Shown: piece by piece, positions 30,837 through 41,054 of the stretch
How the letters are laid out: every line of letters begins with the position of its first letter
Numbering within the stretch: the first letter of the stretch is position 1
Source of the DNA: Cladocopium goreaui
Lineage: Eukaryota > Sar > Dinophyceae > Suessiales > Symbiodiniaceae
Direction: 5' to 3'
Assembly: GCA_947184155.2 (NCBI GenBank)
Contig: CAMXCT020002344.1
Coordinates: 1-64,000 of the forward strand
Length of the DNA stretch: 64,000 nt
Translations under genes and position numbers: made by a program
The notes under the pieces: model-generated
Told to the model about the DNA's origin: nothing
The model's input: the letters and a program-made list of their open reading frames with translations, nothing else
The model's database searches: none

Positions 30837-33454
30837 TGGCTCGGTCCTTACGTGTGAGTAAGCAGTAAAAACATCTGTACAAGGACGCACGGTCCTTGAC
30901 ATCAGCAAATCGATTGAAGCAAAACAAAGAACCAACAACCACACCAAAGCGACGACCCGCAAATCCCCCAGCCAGACTTGCGTTTCGCCAGCGGAAAAAG
31001 CGAAACAAAAAGCAGAAAAACACCAAGACAAAACGGGGCCAGAGCCCAAACAAAACACCCACAGGATCGATTTGCACTAGGAAGCAGTGGAAAGTCCACT
31101 GCATCCCTATCAAAAACATGCAAACAAACGAATTATGTGTCGCAGCTGCTCAGGCAGACATAAAGACTCAGCTCGGAGGTTAACCCTAGCATGAGCCTAG
31201 CTGTACACGAAAGCAGACTACCACAAAATCTCTCTCAGAGTCCTCTCAGGTCAGCTCGTAGTGGGCCTTCATGAGCGTAATAGTCATTCTCTTGACTGTC
31301 AACTGCGATCACAAATCCAATGGTCAAAGAAATCAGAATCCCCCCTGAAGGGGGGGCCAGCAATGACAATGAGGAAGCAAAAGGCCAGGGAGCGGCTTCC
31401 AAACATGCCATTACCGACAAGAAATCAAACGGGGGAGCATGCCCCTAGTTTCATAGGGGAGATGCAGCCATCCGTTGCTTGGGCACAGTCAGCGGCTTAC
31501 TTGCCAGTATCCGCAAAGCTGAACAACATGCAGAAAAAGCTTGAGTGCAAAAACTGTCATTGCATTTGCCACAGTACCAATGCTGTCGCAGTGGGGCGTC
31601 AAAGAAAGCAGGTTCGCAGGAAATACAAACTGCAGAACTGTTCAAGACATGTCAGGATGTCATCGTTCCTGAAGGACCCGCAGTGCGTTGCAGTACGTAC
31701 CAGAAAACATTGTAGCATTGTAGCAAAACCACGGCGAAATTGCCACTCACCCAGAGAGTAGACAAGCTGCAGAGTTACCACGTCTCGTTGTCCAATGACG
31801 AACCATGTTGGCAGTCTTGTGCTGCTCGCGGGCGCCCCAGGCAGTCCTACAGGGAGAAACACCGGAAAGCACCGGTGAAGCTCGCTGCAGCACAGGCTGG
31901 TCCATGGCATCGGCCGGCTATCTACCGCCCCCTTTCAGTCGAATTCAGCACCCGACAGAGAGTACCCAGCCAGAGGACAGCCCAGGGGAACCAAAACAAC
32001 CAACCAAATTAAAGCAAAAAAGCAATCAGCCCCTTAAAAGAGCAAAATTTCAGCCAGCACGCAAGGCCGAAGGAGGACGGCCTTTACACGCAGAGGCAAC
32101 ACGCCTGTCCTAAGTCACCTTAGTGGGTCGTAAGAGTGCAGTGTCAGTGACTCTCATTCAGTGTAAGAACCAACAAAAAAACACACACCAGAAAACAAAC
32201 GTACCAAAATCAACCGATTCTCCATTCATTTGTGCCTGAAAAGGACCCCAATGCACCTGCCACGTCTATGGACAGATGCACCAGTGGCCGAGAGAGAGAG
32301 CGAGGGAGAGAAGCAGAGCAGAGGGCAAAGAAAGGAGCAGAGGAAGCACACACGGCCCTACAACCACGCAGACAGCGAAGAGGAGGAAGCGGGAAGACCA
32401 CCAAAGGAACAACAGGACACAAGGACCGAGCGGCAGCCAAAGGAGGGGGCGCCGGGAAGGCAGGGGAAGACAGGGCGGAGAAGGCTACACACATCACATT
32501 AGAATAGCAACAGTGCAGCTTAGCGGAGTCTAAGATGTGCCTGGATCATCATCAAGGTGAATGCCTCAGTATGGCCGAACTAAGCTCCCCGACGCCACCA
32601 GTAACATGGTGTAGAGGGTGAACACCCCACACAGGGCAAGAAGCCTTTGTTGCCATGAACCGAATGACGGAGGGAAAGCAAAGCAAAACCACACTCCCAG
32701 CAAGAAACAGGGCAACAGAGCCGTCACAGCTGCAACCAGATACTCCGAGGGAGGCACCAGCACACAGGAGTGTGAGCTGGACCAGAGCAGAAAAAAGACT
32801 ACACGCGGGGCAGGGGAGGAAGAAAAGCAGAGGCAGGAAGCACAGCAAGGGGAGGGCAGGCAACACGGGAAAGACCGAGGCCCACACAAGCACATCGGAG
32901 CACAAACCAACAGAGACAACGAGCCCGCAGCGCCAAAGAAAGCACGAAGACACAAGCACCACCGGGCAACACAAGCAAACAGCCAAAGGACAAACAAGGA
33001 GACAGAGAACAGCACAGGCACGGCAGAAGAGAGGCACACTGCGCAGGACCAGAGTAAGGCGAAACGACAGGAGGACAGAAGAAAGGAGGGGCGAACTGCA
33101 AAAGGAAACGAGCAAAACAAACCGAATTAAGGAGCACAAGTGCACCAGTCACATCTATGGACAGACACACAAGTACAAGTGCAAAGCTCGGCCATAATAC
33201 CGTCTTTCGTGAGACCCCAATGCACCTGCCGCGTCTATGGACAGATGCACCAGTGGCCTAACAGACCCAGGTAGACAGCACAAGCAAAGACGCGAAAGGC
33301 CGGAAGAGGAAGCCACTATTAGGTCCGACCAGAGCAAAAAGGGCCCTCCAGAGCGAACAAGGGGGCCAAAGCAGGGACTGAGAATGACCAGAAAGACAAA
33401 CAGGTGAAACGAGAGGTGCGACCCAGGAGGGTAGGGGAGGGGAAAGAAGGAGGG
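30837..33454. other. T-poor spacer with three dispersed motif copies, no convincing gene
   Basis: About 2.6 kb. The plus strand is strongly T-poor at 30900-31130 and 32280-33130, with long A/G/C-only runs. ORFs here translate into Lys/Arg/Gln-rich or, on the other strand, Leu/Cys/Ser-rich sequence, which is what such skew produces. A CCCCCCTGAAGGGGGG hairpin lies near 31340. Copies of the GTCTAYGGNCAGA motif lie at 32264, 33153 and 33233. Two of these share an identical ~44-base block but for one base (32246-32289 and 33216-33259). Confidence 0.6.
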
Positions 33455-33838
33455 TTATGTCTGACTCCGTTGAGTGTATTCAAGATGATGGCGTTTGTCT
33501 GCTCGGAGAGTATCATTCCAGCTATTCCCAATAGCAAAAGAGACCGGGTGCTCTGCTTCTTTTATTGCAGCCAAGCGACGTACTTCGTTGCATGTGGCGT
33601 CAAACGCAGCTATGTCATTATCCGGTACTCTTTTGCGTAGTTTTCGATCAGGGAAGACGCGCTCTCGTACCTGCTGTTGCAAAGTCTGTTCCGGTACATA
33701 ATACGCTGGTCGTTGGAACACCACTCTGCTGGCTAGCTTAGCGCGATTGACTTCCCAATGGGTGAACATATGTTGATGTTGAACTTGTTGCTTGAGTTGA
33801 GCAGCATATTGGTGGAAGCTTTTGGGCGTGTGCCACAA
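33455..33838 (-). pseudogene. Probable C-terminal tail of the helicase gene in another frame
   Basis: 128-codon frame opening on TTG, directly after the stop of the helicase C-terminal frame (33849) and in a different phase. The peptide is charged and helical, with many Gln, Arg and Glu. It has no recognisable domain. Continuity of composition and the lack of an ATG suggest a frameshifted extension of the upstream gene, but an unrelated small gene cannot be excluded. Confidence 0.35.
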
Positions 33839-33848
33839 TCTCAGAAGG

Positions 33849-35750
33849 CTATAAATTGGACGGCCAATCGAGCGGGCACAAGGTGGCTGTTTGTTTCCAC
33901 ATTTCGGGCGTAAGTCCTTTACCGGACGGTACGATTATTTCCAGATTGACTCGGGTGGGTCCAGTGGGTTGCAGGCCCATCATTATATAAGGGTCAACTA
34001 CCCCTTGTGTGTATCCTCGGGCGAGCTCTGAAAAGCAGTCAGCTGCTTGAAATTCCTCATCCAAGGCCAAGCTCAATCCTGGAGCGTTCTTATCAGTAAA
34101 TTTAACCGCCTGCAAGACTTGATCAGCCACATCTCTCTGCAAGCCCTCAAATACTCGGTGGGGACAGGAAAAGGAAACCTCCTGTGGAGCTTGAGTGTTG
34201 CCGCCAGCTTCCCCTAAGAAACATGGCGCGATCTTGCTGGCCCAGCTTGCAGGAAACCACGCCAATAAGGCCGTGGTACCACTGACCACGTCGACCCCAG
34301 TGTGACGCCGCGAGTGGGGCTGGTTGGTGACGACAACTTTGACTGGGCCACTGGGGGCACGTTTCCGATTTACCTCTGCACTCTCTCTGGCTGCCACAAT
34401 GAGCTCAGAAAGGATTGGGCGAAACCAGAAAGTAGCATACAGCTGGCACTCCGTCTCTGGGGTGGCCAGGGACTCCGCCCTTCGAGTAAGAGAGCAGATG
34501 TACTGCGAGAGCGTTTCAGCAAGTCGGAGGGTGAAGCTCCGGGCAGCATGCGCAAAGACCTCCTCAACCGTCTCAATTACGCCCCGCAGCCACAATTCTG
34601 ACGCAATGGACATGAACAGGCGAGCAAACTTTTCTTGTATTGAAGTCAGGGAGATGGTAAGCTTAGCTTGCAGCCACAGATGTGGAAGGGCTCCAAGGTT
34701 ATCAGGATGATAGAAAACACTAGCACTGGGCTGTGAGCTGCTGATCATCGTGGCCAACTTGTCCGCAGCACCTTTAATTTCCTGTTCCGTAGGATCATCC
34801 ATGGCCGGTGGGATTGGCGGGCACCATGGCTCCTCTGGGGGTGTCGCCTCGTCATCATTTTCACTTTCTGCCTCAGTTTCACTTGCAGTGGTGGCTTGTT
34901 CTTCATCCGAAGAGGGATCGTCCACTTGCTCACCAGCTCCTTCCGGTCCTACCAGAGAGCTCTCTCTCATGTGTATTTGTAGCGCAGGAGCTTGTAATAG
35001 TAATGGTTGCAGACGGTGGGCGTCAAAATAGTGGATACCTGGGATGAGCAGTATTCGCCGATCTTTGGTGGCTTGATGAAAGTACATCTTATTGCCTCTG
35101 AGCCTATGCACCAAAACGGGAGAGCCATTGTGGGAAGCACACAACCAAAGCGGAGAACGATATCCATCGCCGGCATAGCCGTACAGGTATTCCCTATCTA
35201 TGGAGCACGGAAAGAAGCTGCTCGCCGTGAGGCGGTGGTCACGACTTTGAGAGGCTAGCGCTGCATTGACTTCCTGTGTGAGCCGCAGCCTTGATTTCTG
35301 TGCAATGACTAAACGAAACCTTTTCAGGGATCGTGCCCCATTCACGGTCACCACCATAGCTATGGCCAGAGGCGGTTTGTCTTGGGAGCTAAACGGTGTA
35401 TCTAGGCCCCACTCAAGGACCGCCTCTGCATCAGATGGCACGTGCTTGGGCTCATGGAACTGGACAGTGCGATCTTTAAGGGTATAATACCCATAATGGT
35501 ATACTGCAAGTGTTTGTGCCATCCCAATCAGCCCGGCCATATCAACGGGGGAGACAATGTACGTATGCTGGATGGCTCTAGTGAGCGCAACTGTGGCTCG
35601 TCCAAAGCAATCCTCTTTGTCTTCTGCCGTTGCCCCTCGCCGTCCTCCACTGAGAAAACCACATCCTGTCTGTACCACTACTGCAATTCGTGCCGTGGCT
35701 CCCGCTGCTGACGATGTGGTGGCAATCCGCAGACCACCAAACCAAGCAGC
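33849..35750 (-). CDS. Helicase C-terminal part (motifs V-VI) plus unknown extension
   Basis: Continues the helicase of 35678-37723 after a frame change near 35760; the first start-like codon is GTG. IATTSSAAGATARIAVVV fits helicase motif V, and FGRATVALTRAIQHTYIV is motif VI of UPF1-like superfamily 1 helicases (VALTRA). About 550 further residues include an acidic Glu/Asp/Ser-rich linker and then a region without recognised domains. The exact join is uncertain because the two frames overlap. All helicase motifs would be present if joined. Confidence 0.6.
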   Translation of the reverse strand, partial: AAWFGGLRIATTSSAAGATARIAVVVQTGCGFLSGGRRGATAEDKEDCFGRATVALTRAIQHTYIVSPVDMAGLIGMAQTLAVYHYGYYTLKDRTVQFHEPKHVPSDAEAVLEWGLDTPFSSQDKPPLAIAMVVTVNGARSLKRFRLVIAQKSRLRLTQEVNAALASQSRDHRLTASSFFPCSIDREYLYGYAGDGYRSPLWLCASHNGSPVLVHRLRGNKMYFHQATKDRRILLIPGIHYFDAHRLQPLLLQAPALQIHMRESSLVGPEGAGEQVDDPSSDEEQATTASETEAESENDDEATPPEEPWCPPIPPAMDDPTEQEIKGAADKLATMISSSQPSASVFYHPDNLGALPHLWLQAKLTISLTSIQEKFARLFMSIASELWLRGVIETVEEVFAHAARSFTLRLAETLSQYICSLTRRAESLATPETECQLYATFWFRPILSELIVAARESAEVNRKRAPSGPVKVVVTNQPHSRRHTGVDVVSGTTALLAWFPASWASKIAPCFLGEAGGNTQAPQEVSFSCPHRVFEGLQRDVADQVLQAVKFTDKNAPGLSLALDEEFQAADCFSELARGYTQGVVDPYIMMGLQPTGPTRVNLEIIVPSGKGLTPEMWKQTATLCPLDWPSNL

Positions 35751-37723
35751 CTGAAGCCATGCTGCAGCAGTTGTGTGTGTACTGCCGTGCGATTACACAT
35801 GACGAGGAGCTGCGCAGTCGCTCCTTGATTGAGGTCTCGATAACACTTTTGAAGGTAATTGAGAAAAACCACAATATCCTCAATAGCGGCCAGGAGGTCT
35901 CTGGAGTATCTAGGTACTTCCCATAACACAGTGCGGAATCCTCCCTGTCCAACCGTGTAATCATGGGGGGCAAAATGACCTATTTGTATGGGATCCTGAT
36001 CATGTAGCACCAATTCCGGGTACCGGACTGCAACGATGGCTTTATACGTCAAAAGAGACACTCTGGAGCTGTTGGGCAGTATGATGCCCCATCGATGCGG
36101 ACCATCCAGGCCGGCTGCTTCAATCGTGGTGGTACACTCAGGGATGCCGAATTCTTCTGGCGCAGTTGCAATAAGCAAAACGGCCAGTATTGCAGACACC
36201 AAACAGCTCTGAACATTCAGGTGGCTAAGCGTTTCCTCACTGAAAAGGTGCGCCAAGGAGATTGGTAAAGGTTGGGCAGTTGCTGCCGTTACCCAAGTCC
36301 CTGTGTGCGGTGCTTGGCCGAGGTTGAGTAGCCACGCCACTTCAGAGTCGTTATCCTGGCTTGCATCCGGCCACAGGAGTGCAATTAACTTGGTGAGCCG
36401 GGCAGGAGGCAAATAATCGCCAGGTCGATTCAAAGCTCGTAGCCCCAAGGGACGATGAAGAAGCTTTTGCCTGTTCGCTGCTGCCGCCCTTCCCTTGGAT
36501 AGACCTCCAGGTGTTTGCCTATGGTCCCCGACAAAAACTAGCAGTGCTGGTTGCTGGATTGCTGCAAGCGCGGCAATTTCATGGTAGACGCCATACTGTT
36601 GACTTTCATCCATAAATGCAAGCCAGACTTTAGAGAGCCAGAGACTAAAGGACGAGTATTTCATGGCCATTTCCGCCGTAGCGGAGCCTCCAGTCGCAAT
36701 CAATATGCGTTTCTCAGCAATAACCCTGTTACGATCACTGCATCGAACATCAATTTTTGTTGCATACGCCTCACCTTTACCTTCTTCAATGCGACCTAGT
36801 AACCGTCCAAAGGCACTTCGTGTGGGTGGAGCTAGGTCACTGATTTGATCCGCCAAGGCTTTGGCAGCAACATTTTCTTTGGTGTACACTATTGCATAGA
36901 AATCACTGAGCTCGCAGCTGAGGGCTATTAACAAAACCGCCAAGGAGCGCGTCTTGCCGGCACCAAAAACGCCTGCGATGCACAGGTCAGAGCGGCCAGT
37001 GAGGATCGCCAGAAGCAATGCTACTGCAACCGTAAGGACATGTCCATCCCCATGCGCTGCCAATGGGAGTAGGGTATTGCGCATATATTCATCATGCGGG
37101 CCTAGGAGAGCGACTCCAATAGGTGTCAGTAAGCGACAGAGCACCCGGACCAAAGCATCCGTGAGCTGCGTCCGGCGTTCACTTAGCATTCTTCTCACTG
37201 GGATGTTTGGCTGCAGGATGCCCATCGTCAGCGTGAGTCGTGCCGGATTGGCCTGTGCGAAGACCAGCAATTCACATCTGCTCCGTGTGTCACCAAGGAA
37301 AGCCATTTCTTCCATCACCACCGAAAAACTTGCATGAAAGACAATGGGTTTCGGCCAGTCTCGTTCAGGGTCAAAGTATTCCACTTCCGTTGGCTGTTGC
37401 ACGAGGAGGCGGCCACAAAATGCAAACGCAACAGACTTGGAGACCAGGACTAGCTCGAGGGATTTCGGGGCAATTCGACGGTAGGCACGGGAGTCAGCGG
37501 ACCGACTAGTACCTTGCATGACTTTTTCTTGGACTAGGAAGATGGCACAGCGACGCGGGCCCTCGGGGAGCTGGAAGCGCCCAAACAGGGCTCTCCCTGC
37601 CATCACATTGGCTTCCATGCTTCCCAAGCTGCCACGTTCGCACAAACTCCATGGTGACGCAGAAGGAACCGCCTTTGGGTCACTGAAGAGCAGAAGAGGA
37701 ATGCAGTCAGTGATCAGTTGCAT
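35678..37723 (-). CDS. Superfamily 1 (UPF1-like) helicase, N-terminal motor domain
   Basis: 681 codons. The ATG at 37723 overlaps the TGA of the upstream frame (ATGCAACTGA), so it could start independently or be a frame continuation. ATP-dependent helicase features: Walker A GVFGAGKT (~251-258), Walker B FMDESQQ (~370-376) and motif III FVGDHRQTPGG (~397-407). Later motifs are in the next frame (33849-35750). The first ~230 residues have no recognised domain. UPF1-family helicases act on RNA or DNA; the substrate here is unknown. With its neighbours it probably forms one gene of about 2,400-2,500 residues. Confidence 0.75.
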   Translation of the reverse strand: MQLITDCIPLLLFSDPKAVPSASPWSLCERGSLGSMEANVMAGRALFGRFQLPEGPRRCAIFLVQEKVMQGTSRSADSRAYRRIAPKSLELVLVSKSVAFAFCGRLLVQQPTEVEYFDPERDWPKPIVFHASFSVVMEEMAFLGDTRSRCELLVFAQANPARLTLTMGILQPNIPVRRMLSERRTQLTDALVRVLCRLLTPIGVALLGPHDEYMRNTLLPLAAHGDGHVLTVAVALLLAILTGRSDLCIAGVFGAGKTRSLAVLLIALSCELSDFYAIVYTKENVAAKALADQISDLAPPTRSAFGRLLGRIEEGKGEAYATKIDVRCSDRNRVIAEKRILIATGGSATAEMAMKYSSFSLWLSKVWLAFMDESQQYGVYHEIAALAAIQQPALLVFVGDHRQTPGGLSKGRAAAANRQKLLHRPLGLRALNRPGDYLPPARLTKLIALLWPDASQDNDSEVAWLLNLGQAPHTGTWVTAATAQPLPISLAHLFSEETLSHLNVQSCLVSAILAVLLIATAPEEFGIPECTTTIEAAGLDGPHRWGIILPNSSRVSLLTYKAIVAVRYPELVLHDQDPIQIGHFAPHDYTVGQGGFRTVLWEVPRYSRDLLAAIEDIVVFLNYLQKCYRDLNQGATAQLLVMCNRTAVHTQLLQHGFRLLGLVVCGLPPHRQQREPRHELQ

Positions 37724-38420
37724 GACATGAAATCCTGCAAAGGCCTATAGCCATATCGGACTACTAGTTCAACACCCGGATGACCTCGCTCTTGTCGTTG
37801 CGCCAATAACACACTGGTCCAGGGGTACAAGTGTTGTAGCTGACGACCTGCATGGTACGCATCCAGTTGTGGCAACACCATATCAAGCAGGAAGATCAAA
37901 ATGCGCAAGGGGAACCCACGGAGGAATTCGGTGAGCAAGTTTCGCATAAGCTCTCCCCCTTCTGCATTCGCCTGCCCAGGAATTGGGATCATGTCGATCA
38001 GGATTTGTCGAAGATCCTGCTCTGTAGCAATGGGGTTGTCTCTGACATCCATGTCATCCCATGGCACCATGTGTAGATCAGCACATCCCTTGCCAGCAGC
38101 CTGAAGGAGGGAGCTGAGGGTCCGTTTGCAGTGGTCAGGGAGATCAAAGCTAACCCATGAGAGCACCCGGAGGAGCCCTTCGCACCGTAAACCATGTGGT
38201 ATGACCTCAGGGGTCGTTATCTGGAGATAATCAATATGATAAGTGCCTTCCTCAATCGATGTAAAGAGCAGATGCCCATAAGCATGTCGCGCTCGGCCAC
38301 TCCAGGAAGGCTGTCCATCGATGAGTACGACATCATAGCTGAGGTCTGTAAGGGTGGCCGGGTGCCACACACAGAGTCGATCTTCAAGGCAGTGTAAAAG
38401 AATCACTCTTCCCCAGTCGT
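37714..38420 (-). CDS. Middle segment of the large helicase gene
   Basis: About 235 codons that continue the upstream 38403-41054 frame after a one-base frame change near 38410; the frame itself opens on a TTG. It contains LSYDVVLIDGQPSW and hydrophobic helical stretches, with no domain recognised. Its stop overlaps the ATG of the helicase frame by ten bases. Likely linker between the hydrolase-like part and the helicase. Confidence 0.55.
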
Positions 38421-41054
38421 CAGTCTCAGCATTTCTGGCGGAGTGGCAATTGCAGCAACCTTTGTGGTACCTGGGAAGCAATCGAATTCATTGAGCACTT
38501 TGTGGATAGCCAGTCCAGTGTACGATCCAGCTGAAAAGCCAAAAACATCAATGTCTCTTATGCCGTCTGGGATGGAAGCTGTCACAAGATGGGGAAAGCA
38601 CGCTCGCACTAACAACAGTTTGCCTTGTGGATGGTAGCATCTGAAGATTTGACGAGCTGTTGTGACCCATGTGGGGTGGGGAGGTTTCGCAAGCGCTGGC
38701 CGTATAGTAGCCGCCGTCAGCAGCCGTATGGCACGGGTAATTAACAGCTTGAGATTGGCAAATCTGTCCGGCAAAAATTCCTTCCATGCACTCCATCCCA
38801 CTGCAGTGGAGAACAGCTGGTAGATTGCATACTCATGTGTTGTCTTGGTCAACCCGAGTTGGGTGATGCGCTGCTCCCAGTCATCCGTCATTGCCAACGA
38901 AGGGCCATACACTTTCATTTGCGCATGGTTCTGGAAGAACAGGTCGTAATCATGATCAGGGCTTAACAGTCCGCCTCCCAATCCACTGCAATGTACAGTG
39001 AGAGGTCGATCTGGCATGGGAGAGTCCTCTTGCCACAGGCTGTTCATCGAGAATACCCACTGCGCCCATCTCTTCGGCCGGTCAACCAGAGGATGCGGAG
39101 CTTGCGACGTGTTGGCTGCCTCTCCCGTGTAAATCCGCTGGGAACACTGTACAAGATCGAAGACTTCTCCCTTTACTGATGTCGTCCACTCCTCTGGTGT
39201 TCGGAAAGCTGTTGGGAGACCAAATGCGAGCTCTGCAGCCTGGGCGAGAGCACGACAAGGGGTTCCCAGGTCAGGTCTTCGTTCCCACAGCCCCAGTAAT
39301 GCCACAACTTGCTGGTACGACAACGGAGACGGAGGAAGCTTCGCATGGACACGCAGGCCTATGACTGGAAGGAAATTATGATGGAGCCACTGTGGCTGCC
39401 ATTCTGCTGTCCCAAAAAGGGCTGCTGCTAATGGTAACCAGCCAAACTGCGCCAATTCCTCAAGTCGCGATGGTAACCGTTGCTTGGCCCTTGTTCCAAA
39501 ACCATGCAATATGACAGGCCGCATAAAGCCCGGTTCAATCTCCATAGCTTGGTACATCTTGTCTCCTGGTAGCACTTTGATCGCAACGTCACCTGGGAGG
39601 AGACTGAGTGTTGGCAGGGCTCCTTGCTCATAGGCGGGGCGGGCCCACTTATGGAAGTTGGGCTGCCTGCCTTGGAAACCATCAAGAATTCCTCGCAAGT
39701 GACCATGCCGGGGCCACTGCCCCGTTGCAGGCACTGGGAACGTGACCAATCCTGACCACTGTCCCAATATGCTCCAAGCATGACACCAATCAGCTGCGCA
39801 TCGAGTGGCCGTGCCTAGAAGTGGTGATCCTAGCAATCCACTAGAGACAGCAGTTTCAGTATCACAAGGCGGTTGGGTGGTCGACAGGTAACTCTCAACA
39901 TGGTCACGGTAGGCACTGCTGGCAATAGCGGCCAGTTCGTCAGGGTCACGATCAGGGTCCACCAGGTCCGCCACTGGTATTGGGCTGCAATGTCGAGATG
40001 CCAACACAATAACCAATCCAGCATTGATTTCCGTGAAGGCTTCACTAACCAGAATGATGCCTTTGATGGTCACCGGCTTTGATGTTTCAGCGGCAGCTTG
40101 CTTGCCAGTCGATTCATGACACGACTGAGCCGTTGGCGTGGAGTTGTGACTCCGTTCATCTTCCCCCTCTGTTGGGTGTGGACTCGATGGCTCTGATCCC
40201 CCGAAGTCAACCTCATCCTCGAAGTTTCCGGACTGGGCAGGAGTTAGCGATCTACTAGCACTAGTCATCAGGTTCTCAACGCTTCGCGACTTGGGCAGCT
40301 TGATAGGAGGGCCCGGTTGTTGTTGCGTGGCTTGCCCCGTATCAACTGATCTTGCTCTTTTCTGTGCAGGAGCAATTGGACTACTCGGGATGACTCCTGG
40401 TTGGCGGCTTTCCTCTGCAGGGGAGTCAGTCTCAGCGCATGAAAGCCACAGCTCCTGAATCTCGAATAGTGTAACTGGCACACAGTCACTATCAATAAGA
40501 GCAAAGTTGATATCAGGGAAGAGGAAAACACACGCATCTAGAATATAGGTTCCTGCCCACGTCGGGTGCACCTTGGACAGACCAGTGTCCGCAGATATAG
40601 GCACAAATACAACTGTGGTACGTTCACCATATGGGCCTACATATCGTATACGCTCCTTCCACCATGCCGCAACCATAGGCCAATGACTAAGCCCTGCAGT
40701 GCTGGAGACAGTCGCTGCCACCAGATCTCGATTGTCAGTGATGAGGTAGACTGTTTGGAAGGCTAAAAATTCAGCAGCTTGGCTGATGATCCATCGATAA
40801 AGGCTGTGCCACACTGGTCCAGGAGTGACTTCCACGCCATCCACAACTTTTATCTCACAGTCATGCCGATCAGGGTCTCCGGATTTCTTATGGGGGTCTC
40901 CAAATCGCCACTGTTGATGCACCGACTGATTCAGGCCGTACTCCGTCGAAATGTCTTTGTAGAGGCCTAAGGCTTGCAACAGGTCATCAAATTTCGCACG
41001 GGGATCAGCTTCGAACCAGTGGTGTTGCGCTTGCTGCCTTGTCAGGAGATCCAT
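38403..41054 (-). CDS. Large multi-domain protein, N-terminal part (DSD motif, GxSxG hydrolase-like)
   Basis: About 883 residues from ATG 41054 (MDLLTRQQAQ); the frame reaches 41072 only from a TTG. Residues ~150-200 hold a segment with FALIDSDCVPV, reminiscent of the DxD site of nucleotide-sugar glycosyltransferases. A Ser/Pro-rich linker follows (~210-320). Near the C-terminus VFGFSAGSYTGLAI contains a GxSxG nucleophile elbow typical of alpha/beta hydrolases. These are motif-level guesses and the fold is not established. One copy of the GTCTACGGCCAGA motif lies 32 bases upstream of the ATG, and three more within 600 bases. Confidence 0.55.
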   Translation of the reverse strand: MDLLTRQQAQHHWFEADPRAKFDDLLQALGLYKDISTEYGLNQSVHQQWRFGDPHKKSGDPDRHDCEIKVVDGVEVTPGPVWHSLYRWIISQAAEFLAFQTVYLITDNRDLVAATVSSTAGLSHWPMVAAWWKERIRYVGPYGERTTVVFVPISADTGLSKVHPTWAGTYILDACVFLFPDINFALIDSDCVPVTLFEIQELWLSCAETDSPAEESRQPGVIPSSPIAPAQKRARSVDTGQATQQQPGPPIKLPKSRSVENLMTSASRSLTPAQSGNFEDEVDFGGSEPSSPHPTEGEDERSHNSTPTAQSCHESTGKQAAAETSKPVTIKGIILVSEAFTEINAGLVIVLASRHCSPIPVADLVDPDRDPDELAAIASSAYRDHVESYLSTTQPPCDTETAVSSGLLGSPLLGTATRCAADWCHAWSILGQWSGLVTFPVPATGQWPRHGHLRGILDGFQGRQPNFHKWARPAYEQGALPTLSLLPGDVAIKVLPGDKMYQAMEIEPGFMRPVILHGFGTRAKQRLPSRLEELAQFGWLPLAAALFGTAEWQPQWLHHNFLPVIGLRVHAKLPPSPLSYQQVVALLGLWERRPDLGTPCRALAQAAELAFGLPTAFRTPEEWTTSVKGEVFDLVQCSQRIYTGEAANTSQAPHPLVDRPKRWAQWVFSMNSLWQEDSPMPDRPLTVHCSGLGGGLLSPDHDYDLFFQNHAQMKVYGPSLAMTDDWEQRITQLGLTKTTHEYAIYQLFSTAVGWSAWKEFLPDRFANLKLLITRAIRLLTAATIRPALAKPPHPTWVTTARQIFRCYHPQGKLLLVRACFPHLVTASIPDGIRDIDVFGFSAGSYTGLAIHKVLNEFDCFPGTTKVAAIATPPEMLRLTTGEE

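Noticed and set aside
32552..33197. Cys/Leu/Ser-rich (minus) and Lys/Arg/Gln-rich (plus) ORFs of 120-200 codons
   Set aside because: Strong T-poor strand skew removes stop codons by chance; the three frames are open together and no domain is visible.
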